Made by a program: the position numbers and the translations under genes
The notes under the pieces: model-generated
Told to the model about the DNA's origin: nothing
Databases searched by the model: none
The model's input: only the letters and a program-made list of their open reading frames with translations
Origin: Hafnia paralvei ATCC 29927
GTDB taxonomy: Bacteria; Pseudomonadota; Gammaproteobacteria; Enterobacterales; Enterobacteriaceae
Length of the DNA stretch: 9,796 nt
Direction of reading: 5' to 3'
Assembly: GCF_001655005.1 (NCBI RefSeq)
Contig: NZ_LXET01000026.1
Location: forward strand, 1-9,796
Shown here: piece by piece, positions 6,502 through 9,796 of the stretch
Layout of the letters: every line of letters starts with the position of its first letter
Position numbering within the stretch: position 1 is the first letter of the stretch

Positions 6502-7254
6502 ATGTCAATCAAGCCGCATAACGTGATGACATCCAATGCTGTTGCTCGTCCCGCATTGATGCCATGCAAAATCGCCGCACTGAGTGCGGCTCTATTGCTT
6601 TCAGGATTGCTTTCTGGCTGCGCTTACATTCCGCACGATCAGATCGTGAAGGGTGCAACCACGGCCTCTCCGGCACCCGCAGCGCCGACCGTTGCCAATG
6701 GCTCTATTTTCCAAAGCGTACAGCCGATGAATTATGGCTATCAGCCGCTGTTTGAAGACCGCCGTCCACGCAACGTGGGTGATACGTTGACCATTTCGTT
6801 GCAGGAAAACGTCAGCGCCAGCAAAAGCTCCTCGGCAAACGCTAGCCGTAACGGTAAATCCAGTTTCGAAGTGGCGACTGCGCCACGCTATCTGGAAGGG
6901 CTGTTGGGTAATGCGCGAGCTGACATGAACATGTCCGGCGACAACGAATTCGGTGGTAAGGGCGGGGCTAACGCCAACAATACCTTTAACGGCACGATTA
7001 CGGTGACCGTCGCGGAAGTGCTGGCTAACGGTAATCTGAAAGTGGTGGGCGAAAAGCAAATCGCCATCAATCAGGGCACCGAATTTATCCGCTTCTCTGG
7101 CGTCGTGAACCCACGCACCATCAGCGGCAGCAACTCTGTGGTATCAACGCAGGTGGCTGATGCGCGTATCGAATACGTCGGCAGTGGTTATATCAACGAA
7201 GCTCAGAACATGGGCTGGCTGCAGCGGTTCTTCCTCAACCTTTCTCCGTATTAA
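6502..7254 (+). CDS. flgH: FlgH, outer-membrane L-ring lipoprotein
   Basis: FlgH is an outer-membrane lipoprotein that forms the L ring around the distal rod. The hydrophobic stretch ends in a lipobox, LLSGC, with lipidated Cys at residue 40. The mature part (211 residues from that Cys) has exactly the E. coli length and matches well: VANGSIFQ, NYGYQPLFEDRRPRNVGDTLTI, ENVSASKSSSANASR, and at the C-terminus GTEFIRFSGVVNPRTISGSN and NEAQNMGWLQRFFLNLSPY. The signal region is 18 residues longer than in E. coli because this start gives a polar leader MSIKPHNVMTSNAVARP. ATGs at 6526 and 6559 would shorten it, but only the first has a ribosome site (AAGGA, 6487-6491). True start less certain than identity. 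Confidence 0.96.
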   Translation: MSIKPHNVMTSNAVARPALMPCKIAALSAALLLSGLLSGCAYIPHDQIVKGATTASPAPAAPTVANGSIFQSVQPMNYGYQPLFEDRRPRNVGDTLTISLQENVSASKSSSANASRNGKSSFEVATAPRYLEGLLGNARADMNMSGDNEFGGKGGANANNTFNGTITVTVAEVLANGNLKVVGEKQIAINQGTEFIRFSGVVNPRTISGSNSVVSTQVADARIEYVGSGYINEAQNMGWLQRFFLNLSPY

Positions 7255-7291
7255 TAAAAGGGTTGATCATATGTTGATAAGGAATAGAACG

Positions 7292-8428
7292 ATGAAACAT
7301 AGCTCTAGACGATGGGCTCAGCGTATGACTTCGCTGATGCTGGGGCTGTTGGTTTCCCTAAGCCTGTTCACCCAAACCGCTAGCGCCGAACGTATCCGCG
7401 ATTTAACCACCGTACAGGGTGTGCGCGATAACGCCCTGATCGGTTATGGATTGGTTGTCGGTCTGGATGGTTCGGGTGACCAAACCATGCAAACGCCGTT
7501 TACGACTCAAAGCCTGAACAACATGCTGTCGCAGTTAGGGATCACAGTACCGGCGGGCACTAACATGCAGCTGAAAAACGTGGCTGCCGTGATGGTAACC
7601 GCTAAGCTTCCGCCATTTTCACGTGCCGGTCAAAGTATCGACGTGGTGGTTTCATCGATGGGGAACGCCAAAAGCCTGCGCGGCGGTACTTTGCTGATGA
7701 CACCACTAAAAGGTGTGGATAATCAGGTCTATGCCTTGGCGCAGGGGAACGTGCTGGTGGGCGGCGCAGGTGCATCCGCCGGTGGCAGCAGCGTTCAGGT
7801 GAATCAGTTAGCGGGGGGGCGTATCAGCGGCGGTGCGACGATCGAACGTGAGGTGCAGAGCACCTTCGGCAATAGTAACGTGATTAACCTACAGCTCAAC
7901 GATGAAGACTTCAGCTTGGCACAGCGTATCAGTGATTCAATTAACCGCTTTGGCGGGATGGGTTCGGCTACGCCGCTGGATGCTCGCACCGTGCAGGTTT
8001 TAGTTCCACAAGGCAACAGCAATCAGGTACGCGTGTTGGCGAACATTCAGAATATTGAAGTGTCTGTTGGTAGTTTCGATGCGAAGGTTATCGTTAACTC
8101 ACGAACTGGCTCGGTGGTGATGAACCGCAACGTTGAGCTGGACTCTTGCGCTGTCGCTCAAGGGAACCTGTCCGTGGTGGTCGATCGTCAAAATACCGTC
8201 AGTCAGCCTAATACCCCGTTTGGTGGGGGACAAACCGTGGTGACGCCAAATACTCAGATCTCAGTTCAGCAAGGGCAAGGCTCATTACAGCAGGTGCGTT
8301 CAAGTGCCAACCTAAACAGCGTTGTGCGAACCCTTAACGCGCTGGGAGCTACGCCGAACGATCTGATGTCGATTTTGCAGGCAATGCAGAGCGCCGGTTG
8401 CCTACGAGCCAAATTGGAAATTATCTGA
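7292..8428 (+). CDS. flgI: FlgI, periplasmic P-ring protein
   Basis: FlgI polymerises into the P ring in the peptidoglycan layer around the rod, with FlgA as chaperone. From this start the product has 378 residues with a 32-residue signal peptide: basic MKHSSRRWAQR, a hydrophobic core, and cleavage after ASA before ERIRDLT. The mature part has 346 residues, as in E. coli. Very conserved blocks include YGLVVGLDGSGDQT, NMLSQLGITVPAGTNMQLKN, SMGNAKSLRGGTLLMTPLKG and, near the end, MSILQAMQSAGCLRAKLEII. Cysteines 286 (LDSCAVAQG) and 370 (mature 254 and 338) are the conserved disulfide pair. AAGGA (7279-7283) supports this start; an ATG at 7271, with AAAGGG before it, would add seven residues. A run of seven Gs lies at 7813-7819. 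Confidence 0.96.
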   Translation: MKHSSRRWAQRMTSLMLGLLVSLSLFTQTASAERIRDLTTVQGVRDNALIGYGLVVGLDGSGDQTMQTPFTTQSLNNMLSQLGITVPAGTNMQLKNVAAVMVTAKLPPFSRAGQSIDVVVSSMGNAKSLRGGTLLMTPLKGVDNQVYALAQGNVLVGGAGASAGGSSVQVNQLAGGRISGGATIEREVQSTFGNSNVINLQLNDEDFSLAQRISDSINRFGGMGSATPLDARTVQVLVPQGNSNQVRVLANIQNIEVSVGSFDAKVIVNSRTGSVVMNRNVELDSCAVAQGNLSVVVDRQNTVSQPNTPFGGGQTVVTPNTQISVQQGQGSLQQVRSSANLNSVVRTLNALGATPNDLMSILQAMQSAGCLRAKLEII

Positions 8429-9366
8429 TGAATGATAGCTTCTCTCTCGGTAGCGCCGCGTATGACGCGCAGGCATTAAATCAGTTGAAACGTCATACGG
8501 CGGCTGGATCGGATAAGGCTATCCGTGAAACCGCCAAGCAGATGGAAGGCATGTTTGTTCAAATGATGCTGAAAAGTATGCGTGCTGCGCTGCCTCAGGA
8601 TGGGGAACTGAGTACGGAACAAACGAAGCTGTATACCTCGATGTATGACCAGCAAATAGCACAGGATATGTCCGGTAGTCTCGGCATCGCCGATATGCTG
8701 GTACAGCAGCTTTCTGGAAATAAAACGTCGATTCCTGACAGCGTGGGCACTACGCCAATGGCGTTAGATGGAGAGACGATTCAAAGCATGCCGGTTCGTG
8801 CACTTGAGCAGGTTATGCGCCGAGCGATGCCGCGTATCCCACAAAATGGGTCGCCGATGCCGACCAGCAACGGCGAGTTTGTCACTCAACTGAGTGGCGC
8901 GGCGCGAGCTGTTAGCCAACAGAGTGGTATACCGCACCAACTGATTGTGGCGCAGGCGGCGCTGGAGTCTGGATGGGGTCAGCGCGAGATTCCGACGACC
9001 GATGGTTCGCGCAGCTTCAACCTGTTTGGGATTAAAGCCGGCAAAAGTTGGGATGGCCCGACAACCGAGATCACCACCACCGAGTTTGAAAATGGCGTTG
9101 CACATAAAGTGAAAGCCAAATTCCGTGTGTATGGATCTTACCTTGAAGCCATCAGCGACTATGTGCAGTTGTTAACCAATAACCCACGCTATGCCAACGT
9201 CACCAGTGCCAATACGCCAGAACAGGCCGCACATGCTCTGCAAAAAGCGGGCTATGCGACCGACCCTAACTACGCCAGCAAGCTGGTACAGGTGATTGGA
9301 CAGATTAAAAACGCGGGCGAACAGGTGGTGAAGGCGTATACCACGGATTTGGAGAGGTTGTTTTAG
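8428..9366 (+). CDS. flgJ: FlgJ, rod cap and peptidoglycan hydrolase
   Basis: FlgJ caps the growing rod and opens a hole in the peptidoglycan for it. The product has 312 residues (313 in E. coli). The N-terminal rod-cap half has SAAYDAQALNQLK (9-21), then KQMEGMFVQMMLKSMRAALP (37-56) and LYTSMYDQQIAQDM (68-81). A variable linker runs to about residue 150. The C-terminal glucosaminidase (GH73-type) domain has QAALESGWGQ with likely catalytic E180, NLFGIKAG, EITTTEFENG, and the FRVYGSYLEAISDYV segment with D244. The E180 to D244 distance of 64 equals that between the Salmonella catalytic residues E184 and D248. The ATG overlaps the flgI stop (TGATG), so translation is coupled; a TTG at 8398 in the same frame is not needed. 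No flgK follows in the remaining 430 bases. Confidence 0.97.
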   Translation: MNDSFSLGSAAYDAQALNQLKRHTAAGSDKAIRETAKQMEGMFVQMMLKSMRAALPQDGELSTEQTKLYTSMYDQQIAQDMSGSLGIADMLVQQLSGNKTSIPDSVGTTPMALDGETIQSMPVRALEQVMRRAMPRIPQNGSPMPTSNGEFVTQLSGAARAVSQQSGIPHQLIVAQAALESGWGQREIPTTDGSRSFNLFGIKAGKSWDGPTTEITTTEFENGVAHKVKAKFRVYGSYLEAISDYVQLLTNNPRYANVTSANTPEQAAHALQKAGYATDPNYASKLVQVIGQIKNAGEQVVKAYTTDLERLF

Positions 9367-9399
9367 GTGGGGACGGCTAGTTTTATGGTTGATGGGGGA

Positions 9400-9460
9400 A
9401 AGGTTTCGTACGCCAGTTAGCATCTGTGGTTCTATGAAGCCACTGGCGTAGGCGTCCGAG
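9400..9460 (+). repeat. Dispersed repeat copy downstream of flgJ
   Basis: This segment begins AAGGTTTCGTACGCC (9400-9414) and ends GGCGTCCGAG (9451-9460). Both motifs occur, in the same order and orientation relative to the upstream operon, on the minus strand at the left end of the window (59 down to 45, and 12 down to 3). The total length is 61 bases here and 57 on the left, with unrelated middles. Here the middle is closed by a perfect 9-bp inverted repeat, TACGCCAGT (9409-9417) with ACTGGCGTA (9442-9450). This suggests a family of short intergenic elements with conserved ends and variable stem-loops. Family identity unknown. Confidence 0.55.
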
Positions 9461-9488
9461 CAAGGCGGCTCAATCGCCGCCGCCTTGC
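9460..9488 (+). other. GC-rich hairpin downstream of flgJ
   Basis: GCAAGGCGGC (9460-9469) pairs perfectly with GCCGCCTTGC (9479-9488) across a nine-base loop; an alternative register pairs GGCGGC (9464-9469) with GCCGCC (9476-9481). It is the strongest short stem-loop after flgJ, but no T run follows on either strand, so it is not a classic intrinsic terminator. It could still block exonucleases at the end of the flgB-J message. It directly follows the GGCGTCCGAG motif and may be part of the same element. Confidence 0.6.
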
Positions 9489-9498
9489 ATCCGGGCTT

Positions 9499-9780
9499 GG
9501 CACCGTTCTTCAGCCTGCTTCGCAGGTGCCCGAAACTCGTCATTCCGGCCTTAACGGAACGAACGGCAATCGCCATCCTGGCTCCTCCGTTCTTTCGCCG
9601 ACGTCCTTGTCGGCGAATCCTAGCCTACATTCCTCCTTTCGGCTGAAGAACAACGTGCCGGAAAGGTCAACGTCAAAACAAAAGGCGTGGCCGGTTTTTA
9701 GTTTAAGTATTCGTTGATAGAGCCGGCACGACAGGGATGTCGTGACGGAGTTTGGGGCGCCCTGGATGGGCGATACCAAA
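9499..9780. other. Chain of nested inverted repeats, candidate structured RNA or repeat element
   Basis: A long-range stem pairs GGCAC-C-GTTCTTCAGCC (9499-9515) with GGCTGAAGAAC-AAC-GTGCC (9641-9659), 16 bp with one internal loop. Inside it are CCTGC-TTC-GCAGG (9514-9526), TTCCG/CGGAA (9543-9547 with 9555-9559), GAACGG/CCGTTC (9561-9566 with 9587-9592) enclosing GCCA-TCC-TGGC, and a 9-bp stem TTCGCCGAC/GTCGGCGAA (9594-9602 with 9609-9617). Downstream come GTCAACG/CGTTGAT (9666-9672 with 9712-9718, one G-T pair), CACGACA-GGGA-TGTCGTG (9727-9744), and TTTGG/CCAAA around CGCCC/GGGCG (9751-9780). I do not recognise a known RNA family or insertion sequence. The density of compatible pairings, found by eye, is the evidence. 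Confidence 0.45.
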
Positions 9781-9796
9781 CCGGAGCGGAGATGGC
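9540..9796 (-). CDS. Possible partial open reading frame, unrecognised
   Basis: On the minus strand a frame runs from beyond the right edge of the window to a TGA at 9540-9542, with at least 85 codons visible. The only start-like codon near its visible beginning is a TTG at 9777-9779 without a clear ribosome site, so it may begin outside. The predicted protein includes LSCRLYQRILKLKTGHAFCFD and ends EEPGWRLPFVPLRPE; I see no domain I can name. The frame coincides with the palindrome-rich region, so parts read as palindromic peptide (for example FADKDVGE over the 9-bp stem). It may be a chance frame in a structured repeat rather than a gene. Confidence 0.18.
   Translation of the reverse strand, partial: HLRSGLVSPIQGAPNSVTTSLSCRLYQRILKLKTGHAFCFDVDLSGTLFFSRKEECRLGFADKDVGERTEEPGWRLPFVPLRPE

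Noticed and set aside
8398..8427. TTG start for flgJ ten codons upstream
   Set aside because: The ATG at 8428 matches the family N-terminus and forms the usual TGATG coupling with the flgI stop.
9172..9576. 134-codon minus-strand open frame covering the end of flgJ and the repeat region
   Set aside because: About half of it lies antisense over the well-supported catalytic end of flgJ and the rest over the repeats. No family I recognise. Most likely a chance frame.
9703..9730. Possible sigma-28 promoter for a downstream flgK (TAAGTATT then GCCGGCAC)
   Set aside because: The spacing is 10 rather than 11 and both boxes match poorly; far weaker than the flgM promoter in the same window.

Overview
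The window is a nearly complete flagellar rod/hook/ring (flg) cluster of an enterobacterium. Every long reading frame with family resemblance matches, in order, the Escherichia coli/Salmonella arrangement: flgN, flgM and flgA on the minus strand, and flgB-C-D-E-F-G-H-I-J on the plus strand. Protein lengths and motifs are close to those of E. coli, but several N-termini (FlgH, FlgI, FlgM) and the FlgE middle are longer. Base composition looks moderate, near 50% GC by eye. I infer a member of the Enterobacterales outside Escherichia/Salmonella, possibly Hafnia-like; that guess is weak and rests only on overall impression.

Layout. 1-130: a short gene-free flank with a 46-bp repeat in two tandem copies. 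131-1739 (minus): flgA, flgM, flgN. A sigma-28 promoter (TAAAGTTA-N11-GCCGATGG) lies before flgM, and a probable intrinsic terminator lies just after flgA. 1740-1976: the divergent control region. It holds a good FlhD4C2 inverted-repeat site (1824-1867), with a candidate -10 box at a similar distance on each side, one for flgA and one for flgB. 1977-9366 (plus): flgBCDEFGHIJ, tightly packed. The two larger gaps (flgD-flgE and flgE-flgF) each contain an RNA hairpin. 9367-9796: a 430-bp stretch with no flagellar gene, very rich in inverted repeats.

How the genes work together. FlhD4C2 with the housekeeping polymerase should fire both divergent operons. flgB, C, F and G encode the rod, flgJ the rod cap and peptidoglycan hydrolase, flgD the hook cap, flgE the hook, flgH the L ring and flgI the P ring, with FlgA as the periplasmic P-ring chaperone. 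FlgM holds sigma-28 (FliA) inactive until the hook is finished and FlgM is exported. FlgN is the export chaperone for the hook-filament junction proteins FlgK and FlgL.

What stands out. In E. coli, flgK follows flgJ closely; here no flgK appears in the 430 bp after flgJ. That space instead holds a chain of nested perfect hairpins (9460-9780), including a long-range closing stem around several inner stem-loops. Its entry motif (AAGGTTTCGTACGCC, and further on GGCGTCCGAG) also occurs at the far left of the window, downstream of flgN. The two outer ends of the divergent cluster therefore carry related repeats, each in the same orientation relative to the adjoining operon. I regard this as a dispersed repeat or structured-RNA candidate of unknown identity; it is the least explained part of the window. 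The coding part is ordinary flagellar biology.
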